Positions 7,026 to 15,684 of a DNA stretch of 37,582 nucleotides are shown in pieces. Source of the stretch: Bacillus sp. ISL-7 (GTDB lineage: Bacteria; Bacillota; Bacilli; Bacillales_B; DSM-18226); contig NZ_JAGGQW010000052.1 in NCBI RefSeq assembly GCF_018613065.1, positions 1 through 37,582 of the forward strand. Direction: 5' to 3'. The notes under the pieces are model-generated. The model was not told the DNA's origin. It ran no database searches and saw only the letters and a program-made list of their open reading frames with translations. Each line of letters opens with the position of its first letter. Within the stretch, counting starts at the first letter, position 1. Both the position numbers and the translations under genes were made by a program.

Positions 7026-8462
7026 CTACTTAATATTCTCTATATACTGATCGAGTTCATCATGAGAATCAAATAGATTCTTCTTTCCACGATTTTTAAT
7101 ATAGTAGTAAAAATAGCATAAAGCAATGAAGGGTACTCCGCTATACAGAGCAATTCGTTGGCTTTGATCGAAAGCAAGTCCTACACAAGAAGCGAAACAC
7201 AAAACAAAAGCAGTGATGGGCACAAAGGGATAAAGCGGTGTACGAAATTTCAAATGTGTAATATTCCCCCCCTCTTTAATAAAATGCTTACGAAACATAT
7301 ACTGCGATAACACAATTCCCATCCACACAATAACCACGGCAAATCCTGAAATAGCTACAAGCACTAAATAAACCGTATCTGGTGCAACTACACTAGAGAA
7401 TAACGACAAGCAGGCTACTGCCATACTTACAATTAACGCATTAAGCGGCACTCCTTTTGAGGTTACCTTTCCTAAGAGGGGGTTTATTGTTTTTTCGTTG
7501 GAAAGAGACCATAACATACGAGTAGATGCATAGAGACCGGAATTTGCTACGGATAATAAAGCTGTAAGAATAACGAAGTTCATGATATCAGCTGCATAAG
7601 GAATTCCTATATTATCAAAGACCATAACGAACGGACTTTCAATGACTCCCGCTTCTTTCCAAGAGATTAATCCAGATAATACAAATATAGCACCGATAAA
7701 GAAGAAAACGGTTCTCCAAATTACATTTCTAACGGATCGGGGTATGTCTTTTTCCGGATTTTCGCTCTCTCCCGCGGTAATTCCAATGAGCTCTGTTCCT
7801 GAAAAGGCAAAGTTTACGGAAATCATAGCCATTAAAACTGGAAGCAGCCCATTAGGAAAAAGACCTCCTTCACCAGTAAAATGTGAGAGCATCGGGGCAG
7901 ATGCATGGCCTTTCATTGGTATGAAACCAAACATCGCAGCTCCCCCCAATATGATAAATAAAATAATGGTAATTATTTTAATTCCGGCAAACCAAAATTC
8001 TGCTTCCGCAAAAAATTTTACTGAAAAGGCATTTAGTAGAAAAAGGGTAATCGCAAAGATGACACTCCATATCCAAACGGAAGTATCAGGGAACCATCTC
8101 TTCATTAATAGACCGGATGCGGTAAATTCCGATCCTACTGTTACCACCCAGGTAAGCCAGTACATTACACCAATGGTAAATCCGGTAGCAGGACCGACAT
8201 ACTTTGTAGCATACGTTTGAAATGAACCGGTTACCGGCATGGCTACAGTTAATTCACCAAGGCACAGCATAACAAGATACATAATCAATGCCCCAACTAA
8301 ATAAGCGAGAATCGTCCCTCCTGGTCCAGCTTGATTAATGGTATAGCCCGTGCTTAGAAAAAGGCCCGTTCCAATTACCCCTCCTAGCGAAATCATGAAC
8401 AAATGTCTGCTTTTCATTGTACGCTTTAACTGATTTTGATCAGAATTATTTGCCTGTAGCAT
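7026..8462 (-). CDS. mmuP: S-methylmethionine-type amino acid permease (APC family)
   Basis: This 478-residue protein has about 12 transmembrane segments. The start at 8462 (MLQANNSDQ) is chosen over an upstream ATG because GGAGG lies 8 nt before it. The N-terminal [20 protein letters not shown] motif and the [20 protein letters not shown] signature are those of the amino acid-polyamine-organocation superfamily. As I recall E. coli MmuP, long segments match closely ([19 protein letters not shown], then NSGLYAS, and SSVVAPDTV), so S-methylmethionine is the most likely substrate. Pairing with mmuM downstream supports this, and YbgF/YbgG of Bacillus show the same arrangement. Upstream on the same strand are an aldehyde dehydrogenase, homoserine dehydrogenase and a PLP gamma-family enzyme. 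Other amino acids cannot be excluded. Confidence 0.88.
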   Translation of the reverse strand: MLQANNSDQNQLKRTMKSRHLFMISLGGVIGTGLFLSTGYTINQAGPGGTILAYLVGALIMYLVMLCLGELTVAMPVTGSFQTYATKYVGPATGFTIGVMYWLTWVVTVGSEFTASGLLMKRWFPDTSVWIWSVIFAITLFLLNAFSVKFFAEAEFWFAGIKIITIILFIILGGAAMFGFIPMKGHASAPMLSHFTGEGGLFPNGLLPVLMAMISVNFAFSGTELIGITAGESENPEKDIPRSVRNVIWRTVFFFIGAIFVLSGLISWKEAGVIESPFVMVFDNIGIPYAADIMNFVILTALLSVANSGLYASTRMLWSLSNEKTINPLLGKVTSKGVPLNALIVSMAVACLSLFSSVVAPDTVYLVLVAISGFAVVIVWMGIVLSQYMFRKHFIKEGGNITHLKFRTPLYPFVPITAFVLCFASCVGLAFDQSQRIALYSGVPFIALCYFYYYIKNRGKKNLFDSHDELDQYIENIK

Positions 8463-8551
8463 CCAGTTTCCTCCTTTGGTATAGGTAACCACGTGGCCAA
8501 CCTATTAGGTCAATTCCTATTAAACTAGCATTATACCACTAAATTTTCTTA

Positions 8552-9998
8552 TTATCTTTTAACGGCAACCTTAAAACAAACAACTTTTGGTTCGGTCATT
8601 TCTTGAAGTGCAAATTTAATTCCTTCACGACCTATACCAGAACCTTTTACCCCCCCAAAAGGCATCGCATCTATTCGATAATCGGAGCTGTCATTTACGA
8701 TAACCCCGCCTACATCCAGCTTACGTACAGCCCCCAAAGCATAATCTAAATTTCGAGTGAAAATACCTGCTTGTAAACCGAAAGCCACATTGTTAGATTG
8801 AAAAATAGCTGTATCAAGATCAGGAACACTATAAAGGGTAACAACTGGTCCGAAGACTTCTTCCGTTGCCAGCTTGCAATCAGCTGGTACATTCTCTAAA
8901 ACAGTTGGGTAATAAAAAGATCCCTTTCGTTTGCCGCCACAAAGCAATTTTGCACCGCTTTCAACGGCTTCATTAACCCAACTCTCCACCCGCTTTGCTT
9001 CCTTTTCTGATATCATTGGCCCCATATCGGTTTCCTCTGAAAATTTATTACCCACTCGATACTTTAGAGTACGAGTAAGGAACCTTCCGACAAAGTCCTG
9101 ATAAATCCCTTCTTGAACATATACTCTTTGCACTCCGAGGCAATTTTGACCTGCGGCCCAAAAGGCTCCGGAAACAGTTGATTCAACGGCTTCTTCTAAA
9201 TCAGCGTCTTCCAGAACGATAACCGGTGAGTTCGATCCTAATTCCATACTGAACTTTTTCATGCCCGCCTTTTGCATAATCACTTGGCCAGTGGAAAGTC
9301 CCCCTGTAAAAGATATCATTCGTATCGCTGGATGGGTAATCAGGCTTTCTCCCATATCACTTGGATAACCGGTAATGACGGATAAAACTTTAGGAGGCAA
9401 TCCTGCTTTTTCAAATGCTTCTGCCAATAAAAGAGCGCTTAATGGTGTAGCTGGTGCTGGTTTAACGATAATCGCATTTCCAGCAGCAATAGCTGGCCCC
9501 ACTTTATGTGCAACAAGGTTTAATGGATCATTAAAAGGCGTGATCGCCACAATGATTCCAATAGGAAAACGATAATAATATCCCATGCGATCTTCACTTC
9601 CCGGCATTTAAAATCGTTTCTCCATTCATTCTCCTTGCCTCTTCAGCACTAATACGAAGAGTCTCAATACAGCGTAATACTTCTTTTCTTGCCTCTTTAA
9701 TTGTTTTACTTCCCTCACATGCAATCGTGGTTGCAAATTTTTCTTTATGTTCATAAATCCAGTCAGCAGCACGACTTAGAATCGTGATTCTTTCGTGCGT
9801 CGACATGTCAGCAGCAATTTTTGCTCCCTTTTTTGCCTCCTCTATGGTATGAAGTACATCTTCCTCATTAGCGGCAGGGACAGTTGCGATTAAACGATTA
9901 TCTTGGGGGTCGAAGACTTTAATGCTTTTGGAGCGGGATACCCACTTTCCAGCTAGAAACATCTTATTTTCTTTTGTCTGTGTCTCTATAAATGTCAT
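8552..9998 (-). pseudogene. NAD(P)-dependent aldehyde dehydrogenase, frameshifted
   Basis: Two overlapping frames together make one ALDH of about 480 residues. The first (9594-9998, ATG with GAGGTGG upstream) carries the N-terminal part from FLAGKWVSRS to RRMNGETIL and ends at TGA. The second (8552-9607) resumes at MPGSEDRMGYYYRFPIGIIV and carries the cofactor-binding segment PFNDPLNLVAHKVGPAIAAG, FTGG, the catalytic glutamate in MELGSNSP, and the catalytic cysteine in AAGQNCLGVQ. The normal family link between GETI and PGSE is out of register near 9600, by one extra base or two missing bases. The catalytic region is otherwise well conserved, so the lesion is recent or a sequencing error. The position after homoserine dehydrogenase suggests aspartate semialdehyde as substrate, which is an inference. 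Confidence 0.85.
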
Positions 9999-10054
9999 TA
10001 TGTAACCACCTCATATGACTAATTTTTTATTTTGTAATTTAATAGTGCAAAAGA

Positions 10055-11095
10055 TTACAATTGACCGCGGCTAATATTAATTAAATCAATAAGAATAGAG
10101 AATCCGGTTTCCTTTCGGCCAGCTCCGGCACCAATAAGCGTGATCGGACCGGCTAAATCGCAATCATATGTAATCGCATTTTGTGCACCTGAGACTCCAG
10201 CTAAAGGATCTGTAATCGGTATCGCTTCGGGACCTACCTTGGCGATGACTTTATCACCATCTTTTATACATTTAGCAATAAGTTTCCACTTTTTCCCCTC
10301 AGATTTTGCCCATTGGATATCTTGTTGTGTAAGATGACTAATTCCTTCACATTCTACTTCTTCTCGTTTCATCGGAACGTTCATGACAATATTAGCAAGA
10401 ATAGTAGCTTTATATTGTGCATCATACCCCTCGACATCACTTGTAGGATCTGCCTCTGCATAGCCAAGAGTTTGTGCCTCAGCCAATGCTGCCTCATAAC
10501 TCAAGCCTTCTTCCATTTTGGTTAAAATATAATTGGTCGTTCCATTTAAAATCCCACGTATTTCAGAAATATTATTTCCTGCCAATGCAACGAGGGGCAT
10601 TCTCAATGCAGGTGTTCCGCTCATAACGGTTCCTTCAAAGCCCCATCGAACATGATTCTTTCTGGCTAACTCAACTAGCTCTTGGTAAGCTAAAGAAACT
10701 GGGCCTTTATTACTCATTACTACATTCTTTCTGCTTTCAAATGCTGCCTTACAATGATCGATAGCAGGTTGGCCGGTTTTGACATCTGTGAAAGTAATTT
10801 CTACAATGGTGTCCGCATTACTTTCACGGATTGTCTGAAAACTATCCCATCCTCTTACCAAACCAGGGCTTTCCGGGTAACGATCAAGTTTCCCTGTTTC
10901 CTTTACAGCTTGTAATGCTTTTGCAATATCTAAGCCTTCTGGATGATAAAGAGATCCCTTAAGAAAATCGGAAATGGCAACAATTTTTGCATCAAAGGCA
11001 AGTTCGCTTAGTAACAATTCACCTTTTTCTTCTAAAATTTCTGCAAATCCTTGACCAACTACACCAAAACCAAGCAACGCAATTTTATGTGTCAT
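10055..11095 (-). CDS. Homoserine dehydrogenase, short form without ACT domain
   Basis: This 346-residue enzyme interconverts homoserine and aspartate semialdehyde with NAD(P). The Rossmann motif GFGVVG lies at residues 9-14 and the catalytic domain shows GILNGTTNYIL and YAEADPTSDVEGYDAQYK. The start at 11095 (MTHKIALLG) has AGAGG 8 nt upstream. An in-frame ATG six codons earlier is less well placed. Biosynthetic Bacillus homoserine dehydrogenases are about 430 residues with a C-terminal ACT domain for feedback control. That domain is missing here, which suits a catabolic paralogue. The gene lies 28 nt after the PLP enzyme and 56 nt before the aldehyde dehydrogenase, so the three are probably co-transcribed. 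Direction of reaction is inferred from context. Confidence 0.9.
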   Translation of the reverse strand: MTHKIALLGFGVVGQGFAEILEEKGELLLSELAFDAKIVAISDFLKGSLYHPEGLDIAKALQAVKETGKLDRYPESPGLVRGWDSFQTIRESNADTIVEITFTDVKTGQPAIDHCKAAFESRKNVVMSNKGPVSLAYQELVELARKNHVRWGFEGTVMSGTPALRMPLVALAGNNISEIRGILNGTTNYILTKMEEGLSYEAALAEAQTLGYAEADPTSDVEGYDAQYKATILANIVMNVPMKREEVECEGISHLTQQDIQWAKSEGKKWKLIAKCIKDGDKVIAKVGPEAIPITDPLAGVSGAQNAITYDCDLAGPITLIGAGAGRKETGFSILIDLINISRGQL

Positions 11096-11123
11096 ACTCA
11101 ATACCTCTTCCATTGTTATATTT

Positions 11124-12344
11124 TCACTTGCTGCTATTAACAGGCAATTGCGATTCTAAATGGCAAAAAGCTTGATCTAAATCCGAAATAAGATCTTCTG
11201 TATCTTCAATCCCTACGGAGATACGAACCAAACCTTCCGGAATACCAAGAGCTTTCCGTTCTTCAAGAGTACATTCGACATGGCTAGTCGTTCTTGCCGG
11301 TCCGTATATCGTTTCAACAGCTCCAAGATTTCCAGCTTTGTTTGCATATTGTAATTTTGGCAATAAAATTTTGATCGCCTCCATTTCATCTTTCAATACA
11401 AAACTTAATATTCCGCCGAAACCCTTCATCTGTTTCTTTGCAATTTGGTGATGTGGGTGTGTTTCTAATCCAGGGTAATAAACTGCTTCCACAAGCTTTT
11501 TCTTTTGCAGATACTTTGCAATCGCCATTGCACTCTTTTCTTGCTGTCGAACACGAAGTTTTAACGTTTTCATCCCTCTTAAAATAAGATAAGCTGACCA
11601 CGGATCCATGGTTGCTCCATTAATTTCCCGATAGTGATAAACTCTTTTCATCAGTTCTTTGGAGCCGCACACCACACCCCCTAAAGCATCGGCATGTCCG
11701 CTTAAAAATTTAGTGGCACTATGGATGACGATATCAACTCCTAATTGAATTGGATTTTGATTAATAGGAGTAGCAAAAGTATTGTCTATTATCACCAATG
11801 CCCCCACCGATTTTCCAGCTCTCACCATTCTCTTAATATCCGTAATTTTCATGGTAGGGTTAGTTGGAGACTCCAAATATAAAACCTTACATCCTTTGGC
11901 CACTTCAGCTTCAATTTCTTCATGATTTCCAGTGTTGCATAACGTTACATCTACATTGATATTCGGTAAGAATTCGGTAAAGATTTTATTAGTTCCCCCA
12001 TAGGTGTCTTTTACGGATATTACCCGGTCTCCAGGCCTTAAAAATGTATATAAGGTGCTGCTAATAGCGGCCATTCCTGATGAGAAACCAATCGCTTCCT
12101 CCGCTCCCTCAAGAATTCGTACTTTTTCTTCAAAAGCTTGCACAGTTGGATTTGTCATTCGATTGTAAATATGTCCAGGTTTATTTCCGATAGCAACCTC
12201 TTGCCACTCATCCACGTCATCGTAATTGTAGGCTACACTAAGCACCACAGGAACTTGGGTTGCATTGTAAGCAAGAGATTCTTTTTCACCTGCCCATACA
12301 GCTTTTGTACCGTCTTGTATATCTTTAAAGTTTCTTTCACTCAT
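11124..12344 (-). CDS. Cystathionine gamma-lyase/synthase-family PLP enzyme
   Basis: This 406-residue fold-type I PLP enzyme belongs to the Cys/Met metabolism family. The start at 12344 (MSERNFKDI) follows GAGGTGG, and an ATG six codons upstream lacks a suitable RBS. The PLP lysine is Lys212 in SATKFLSGH, the cofactor aspartate is Asp187 (IIDNTF), and phosphate-binding Tyr60/Arg62 sit in IYNRMTNPT. The loop DTYGGT has glycine where methionine gamma-lyases carry their active-site cysteine, so methionine gamma-lyase is unlikely. It heads a probable operon with homoserine dehydrogenase and an aldehyde dehydrogenase, behind a divergent GntR regulator. A lyase releasing homoserine from a gamma-substituted amino acid fits this context. 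Plain cystathionine synthesis or cleavage remains possible. Confidence 0.88.
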   Translation of the reverse strand: MSERNFKDIQDGTKAVWAGEKESLAYNATQVPVVLSVAYNYDDVDEWQEVAIGNKPGHIYNRMTNPTVQAFEEKVRILEGAEEAIGFSSGMAAISSTLYTFLRPGDRVISVKDTYGGTNKIFTEFLPNINVDVTLCNTGNHEEIEAEVAKGCKVLYLESPTNPTMKITDIKRMVRAGKSVGALVIIDNTFATPINQNPIQLGVDIVIHSATKFLSGHADALGGVVCGSKELMKRVYHYREINGATMDPWSAYLILRGMKTLKLRVRQQEKSAMAIAKYLQKKKLVEAVYYPGLETHPHHQIAKKQMKGFGGILSFVLKDEMEAIKILLPKLQYANKAGNLGAVETIYGPARTTSHVECTLEERKALGIPEGLVRISVGIEDTEDLISDLDQAFCHLESQLPVNSSK

Positions 12345-12881
12345 GTTTCTACCACCTCTCATTTTTATAATTTTGAAAATGTCCTTTTGTATCCCAACTA
12401 AATTTCATTAAAAAAAATCCCCCTTTACGCTAAATTGTTTGCACTTCTCATTTTTAATTAGTGCGTTTTTTGGACACATTCTTACTAAGACGCTTTAAAT
12501 TATACAATATATTGTATAATGTATAATGTATAATACGCTGAATTATCTGAAAAATATCCGTATGAAGATTATATAATGGACCTTTTCCATTTTCAATGTA
12601 AAACTTTAAAAATATATTTTAAAATCTAACTGTCTAGTTTTAATAATTAAGATATATTTGTATTGGCTGGTCTTAAAAAACCACAGCTCCGCTTCTTCCC
12701 TATTCTTTTAATTTTCCTAAAATAGGAATCTAATATGCATCGATTCATAACATATTAGACTTGGAGACAATAGATTTAAAAGGATAATGAGTTACTTTGG
12801 GACCATATTGAAGAATTTGGATGCTCATGCTAATATAAAAAGCGAGAATTGCTACTTTTTTTAACTTAGGGGGGAATAACT
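12345..12881. other. Divergent intergenic region, PLP operon / GntR
   Basis: No gene is visible in these 537 nt. The region holds a perfect palindrome at 12499-12520, three tandem GTATAAT copies just to its right (12514-12534) that include TATAAT-like -10 strings, and a long A/T-rich stretch toward the regulator gene. No S-box or T-box motif is seen. The regulator's AGGGGGG Shine-Dalgarno lies at the right end. Confidence 0.6.
12499..12520. promoter_or_regulatory. Perfect 22-bp palindrome, putative GntR operator
   Basis: ATTATACAATA is followed immediately by its exact reverse complement. The inner TATACAAT/ATTGTATA arms have the look of GntR/FCD-family operators, which are short palindromes often containing TATAC or GTATA. 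It lies 155 nt upstream of the PLP enzyme start and overlaps TATAAT-like promoter strings, so binding could block transcription. The link to the adjacent regulator is inferred from position. Confidence 0.55.
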
Positions 12882-13526
12882 ATCAAAAAGAGGTACCGAT
12901 CACTAAAAGATCATGTATATGATTATATAGCCACAGAAATTCAGAATGGAACATTGCTTCCCAATCAAAAGATAAATGAAATAGCACTAAGCGAGAAATT
13001 AGAAGTAAGCAGAACCCCTGTGAGGGAAGCCTTAATTCAACTAGCTTCTGAAAATTTACTAGAGTCATTTCCTCGAAGAGGATTTATCGTTAAGGAAATT
13101 GATACCAAGAAAAAGCTCGATGTTTTTAGTGTTGTTGGTGTACTAGATGCCTTTGCAGCCACTTTAGCTCTGGAGAATTTGACCGAAGATGACATGGAAC
13201 TAATGGAAGAGTTGGTTAGGAAAATCGACCGTTCCATTTCTCAGAAAAATTATACAGATTATCAAAAATACCAAAACCAATTCCATAAAGTATACATTGA
13301 TAAGTGTTACAACCCTACATTAATTGAGCTTCTTGATTCTTTACAGAATAGTTTTGTCAGGCAGATTTATTTAAGTAAAGACGAAGAAAAACTCTTTACA
13401 TCATTAGAACAAATGAATGAACAGCATAAACAAATTATTGATTACTTTAAGAATAAAGACAAAGAAAGCTTGGAGCACCTGATTAAGAATGAACATTGGA
13501 AAATAACTCATATCGATATGATATAG
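12882..13526 (+). CDS. GntR-family transcriptional regulator (FCD type)
   Basis: This is a 214-residue regulator if translation begins at ATC 12882-12884. The frame reads IKKRYRSLKDHVYDYIATEI and on into LPNQKINEIALSEKLEVSRT and PVREALIQLASENLL, a complete GntR winged helix (residues about 5-75). It continues into an all-helical FCD ligand domain with the DYQKYQNQFHKV region. AGGGGGG lies 7 nt before the ATC. An in-frame TAG precedes it, and the first ATG/GTG/TTG in frame is TTG at 12954, which would delete the first DNA-binding helix. FCD regulators typically sense small organic acids or amino acids. Divergence from the PLP-enzyme operon and the palindrome between them make it the probable regulator of that operon. 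Confidence 0.82.
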   Translation: MKKRYRSLKDHVYDYIATEIQNGTLLPNQKINEIALSEKLEVSRTPVREALIQLASENLLESFPRRGFIVKEIDTKKKLDVFSVVGVLDAFAATLALENLTEDDMELMEELVRKIDRSISQKNYTDYQKYQNQFHKVYIDKCYNPTLIELLDSLQNSFVRQIYLSKDEEKLFTSLEQMNEQHKQIIDYFKNKDKESLEHLIKNEHWKITHIDMI

Positions 13527-13711
13527 AATATATGGTACCGGTTAAAAATGATTTACTAGAAAAATAATTTGAGTCAAATGATTTTCCTAGGTAAATTTCG
13601 ATTCCCCTTAAAGACATGAAATGGCGCTCTTGTCAGCGCCCCCAGCCTTCCTCCACAATTTGAAACACCTGCCTCATGGCCTTATGCTCCATTTCGAAAA
13701 ATTTTCCCCCA

Positions 13712-13745
13712 AGAAAAAACAGCGATTAGCTTATGCCATCGCTGT
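13712..13745 (-). terminator. Minus-strand Rho-independent terminator
   Basis: ACAGCGAT (13719-13726) pairs with ATCGCTGT (13738-13745), and on the minus strand the stem is followed by six T residues. The nearest minus-strand gene end is over 400 nt upstream and already has its own terminator, so this is probably a remnant. Confidence 0.6.
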
Positions 13746-14027
13746 CTATATTCCCTAAATTAACCTGTAACGTTTGAATAAATCTCTTTGCCAAATCCTA
13801 GTGAAAAAATAGTACAGGTATTAATAGCAATGTAACATTAAGGTGCAGCCAAGAGTTAGATAAAATCTACATATGAATAACGAAGTAATCAATAAATTTC
13901 TAATTTAATTCCATCTACTTTGCGGGTGGTGTCAGTTATCTTAACTCATCATAATAGGTGACTTTACAGTATTCAATGTATGCGTCAGGAAAATGCGTAT
14001 TTATAACGTTAAGGAATTTTCATTATT

Positions 14028-14067
14028 AAAAAACCTAATTTCTCGGTGTTGTAAGTGAGAAATTAGG
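14028..14067 (-). terminator. Terminator of first DinB-family gene
   Basis: CCTAATTTCTC (14034-14044) pairs perfectly with GAGAAATTAGG (14057-14067), and on the minus strand six T residues follow. It lies about 95 nt after the stop of the DinB-family gene. Confidence 0.8.
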
Positions 14068-14161
14068 CTTTAGAATGTAACTTAATTGGCCTAGTGACAG
14101 CTTCGCTGGTACTACCCCGGTACCGGAACGAATCCGAGTTAAATGAAAATGTTGTCCCTTT

Positions 14162-14629
14162 TTATTGTCGCTCCCAAAACGCTGGCGGTTCAATCCCAAG
14201 TAACCGTAAGTAAATAAAACCTTGGCCCCGATGGTGGATTTCATTTTCCAACGCATAATGTAGACGTTCGAAATGACTCATTTCGCCACCAAAAAAGAGA
14301 TCTTTTTCTACGGTGTGCAACCGTTCCTCGGTGATTTTTGGCCACCATTTTTGGACATCCTCCTTTGTTTCATGACAACCGTCTAAAAGTTCCGCTTTGG
14401 TTGAAACACCAGCAAAAGGTTGGCTATATTCCCATTCACCGAGAGCGATACCGCGTATATATCCGCGTTCAATATCTAGTATCTCTAAAATCATTTTTGA
14501 GAATGGCCGCAGCGGTTCAACCGGTGCAAAAGTGAATAACTTGTCTTCAGGGAAAGCCTCAATTGTTCGAATGGTTAAACGCCGATTCTCATCCAAAATT
14601 TCGCGAAATTGCTCCAATGTCATGACCAT
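14162..14629 (-). CDS. DinB-family protein, incomplete metal triad
   Basis: This 155-residue four-helix protein starts at ATG with AAGGAGG 8 nt upstream. The C-terminal helix HYALENEIHHRGQGFIYLRL matches the ending of DinB/YfiT-type proteins, many of which bind a metal through three histidines and include thiol-dependent transferases. Here the position normally occupied by the first histidine, in the helix around ILEILDIERGY, has none. The residue four before His133 is Asn129 instead of histidine. Metal binding may therefore be lost or altered. A second DinB-family gene lies immediately upstream on the same strand. The function is unknown. Confidence 0.8.
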   Translation of the reverse strand: MVMTLEQFREILDENRRLTIRTIEAFPEDKLFTFAPVEPLRPFSKMILEILDIERGYIRGIALGEWEYSQPFAGVSTKAELLDGCHETKEDVQKWWPKITEERLHTVEKDLFFGGEMSHFERLHYALENEIHHRGQGFIYLRLLGIEPPAFWERQ

Positions 14630-14720
14630 GATGGTCGCCTCCTTAATTAGTTGTCTCTACATTAGCACTCTTTTAATTGAAGAATTTTTATAAAAATATA
14701 CAAGACCCCCTGACGAGTAA

Positions 14721-15233
14721 TCATGAAGTTTGGGGCATGAATAGGTAAAGTCCATAATCTTGCATCACAGAGGTGTGTCCCATTTGCCGTAACATGGTAG
14801 CTATATTGCCACGATGATAAGATCCGTGAGTGACAACATGTAGCACCGTTTCAGAAACAGAAGTTTCAAGTAATCCAGCATAGGGGTTATCAACCACTAT
14901 CACCTTTTCAATATTTTCTTGGCTGTTCAGAAGTTCTTTGTAACGTTCAGATAAGTCTAAAAAGATCTTTTTCATTTCTTCAATACTTTTTGTTTCTACC
15001 TGCTCTATTAATTGATCTGCATACGCCAATGCTTCTTTCATGTCTTTACCTGAAATAATGTCAAACCATGTGTAATCGGTGGCATAAATGTGAGACAACA
15101 CCTTTGATATTGAAGAAAAACCTGTTTGAATTTCCTTATGATAAACGTCTTGCGGAAGTTCTTTTAAACGATTAATTATAACTCCATTTGCCCATGTATG
15201 GTAGTCGTACATTTTTAATGCCGGATACGTCAT
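14721..15233 (-). CDS. DinB-family protein with complete His triad
   Basis: This 170-residue protein starts at 15233 (MTYPALKMYDYHTWAN), chosen because AAAGGAGG lies just upstream. An earlier ATG eight codons back overlaps that RBS. The DinB metal-binding histidines are all visible: His48 in VLSHIYATDYTWF, and His136 and His140 in VVTHGSYHRGNIATMLRQMG. The family comprises damage-inducible and YfiT-like proteins, some acting as bacillithiol or mycothiol transferases. Which reaction this one catalyses cannot be told from sequence. It is 91 nt upstream of another DinB-family gene in the same direction, and the two may be co-transcribed up to the terminator at 14028. Confidence 0.88.
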   Translation of the reverse strand: MTYPALKMYDYHTWANGVIINRLKELPQDVYHKEIQTGFSSISKVLSHIYATDYTWFDIISGKDMKEALAYADQLIEQVETKSIEEMKKIFLDLSERYKELLNSQENIEKVIVVDNPYAGLLETSVSETVLHVVTHGSYHRGNIATMLRQMGHTSVMQDYGLYLFMPQTS

Positions 15234-15420
15234 TTTAAATTTCCTCCTTTTTTTCATGATCTTGTATTTTTTAATTGATACCTAATGACAAATAACTTAC
15301 TTACAAATTCTGGAGGTAACTATAATTATTCTGTTTTAATTACAAAAATCCTTCTTTTAGCGTTTAAAAAGTGTGCAATTTATCTCTCAAAATCACAACC
15401 TAATAAACTTCCATAATGTC

Positions 15421-15485
15421 TGTAACAAAAATATGTAACAAAAAATTTTGTAACAATATTTCCTCTTGAATCATTTTTGGTACAA
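15421..15485. promoter_or_regulatory. TGTAACA repeats upstream of resolvase remnant
   Basis: TGTAACA occurs at 15421, 15434 and 15449, with related GGTACAA at 15479, all within 90 nt of the resolvase remnant start. Repeats of this kind next to a tnpR-like gene would fit an old res site. The region is AT-rich, so chance repetition is possible. Confidence 0.35.
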
Positions 15486-15509
15486 TATTTGGTAGAGGAG
15501 AGGATTAAT

Positions 15510-15684
15510 TTGAAGTTTGGCTATATGCGTGTTTCTACATTTGACCAAAATTTAGATCGTCAAAAGAAACAACTTGAAGAATTTGGATGTGATCGTATTT
15601 TCTTTGAAAAAATAACTGGAACATAACGGAACCGACCGGATTTGGACCGAATGTTAGAGTCTTCGTCCGGAAGATATGGTAGTT
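15510..15684 (+). pseudogene. Tn3-type resolvase N-terminal fragment
   Basis: From TTG 15510 with AGGAGAGG upstream, the frame reads KFGYMRVSTFDQNLDRQKKQ and LEEFGCDRIFFEKITGT, including the catalytic serine in RVST. A TAA then replaces the lysine of the usual GTKRNRPDLD motif. RNRPDLDRMLES follows, and a frameshift is needed to read LRPEDMVVF. At that point homology ends abruptly at the HU fragment on the other strand. The helix E and DNA-binding domain are absent. It is clearly dead and records the past presence of a transposon or resolution scar. It differs in sequence from the recombinase at 4.2-4.8 kb. Confidence 0.8.

Larger units (their letters stand above)
13527..14161. other. Non-coding region with relic sequence and two terminators
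   Basis: No intact gene is seen in these 635 nt. A minus-strand frame near 13638-13710 reads FFEMEHKAMRQVFQIVEEGW and then stops at once, which looks like the tail of a lost protein I cannot identify. GGCGCT/AGCGCC at about 13624-13641 forms a GC-rich hairpin without a T tract. Two minus-strand terminators at 13712 and 14028 are listed separately. Confidence 0.5.

Noticed and set aside
7642..8220. 192-codon plus-strand open frame antisense to the permease
   Set aside because: It lies entirely within mmuP on the opposite strand, has no RBS and its composition mirrors the permease codons.
11124..12344. Methionine gamma-lyase
   Set aside because: The position that carries the conserved active-site cysteine in methionine gamma-lyases is glycine here (DTYGGT), so the general gamma-lyase/synthase family call was kept.
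12345..12881. SAM (S-box) riboswitch or T-box ahead of the sulfur amino-acid genes
   Set aside because: Neither S-box core strings nor the T-box GGTGGTACCGCG motif was found in this gap or in 6645-7025 on the relevant strand.
13638..13710. Tail of a transposase gene
   Set aside because: The short frame FFEMEHKAMRQVFQIVEEGW followed by a stop looks like a protein C-terminus, but I could not match it to any family.
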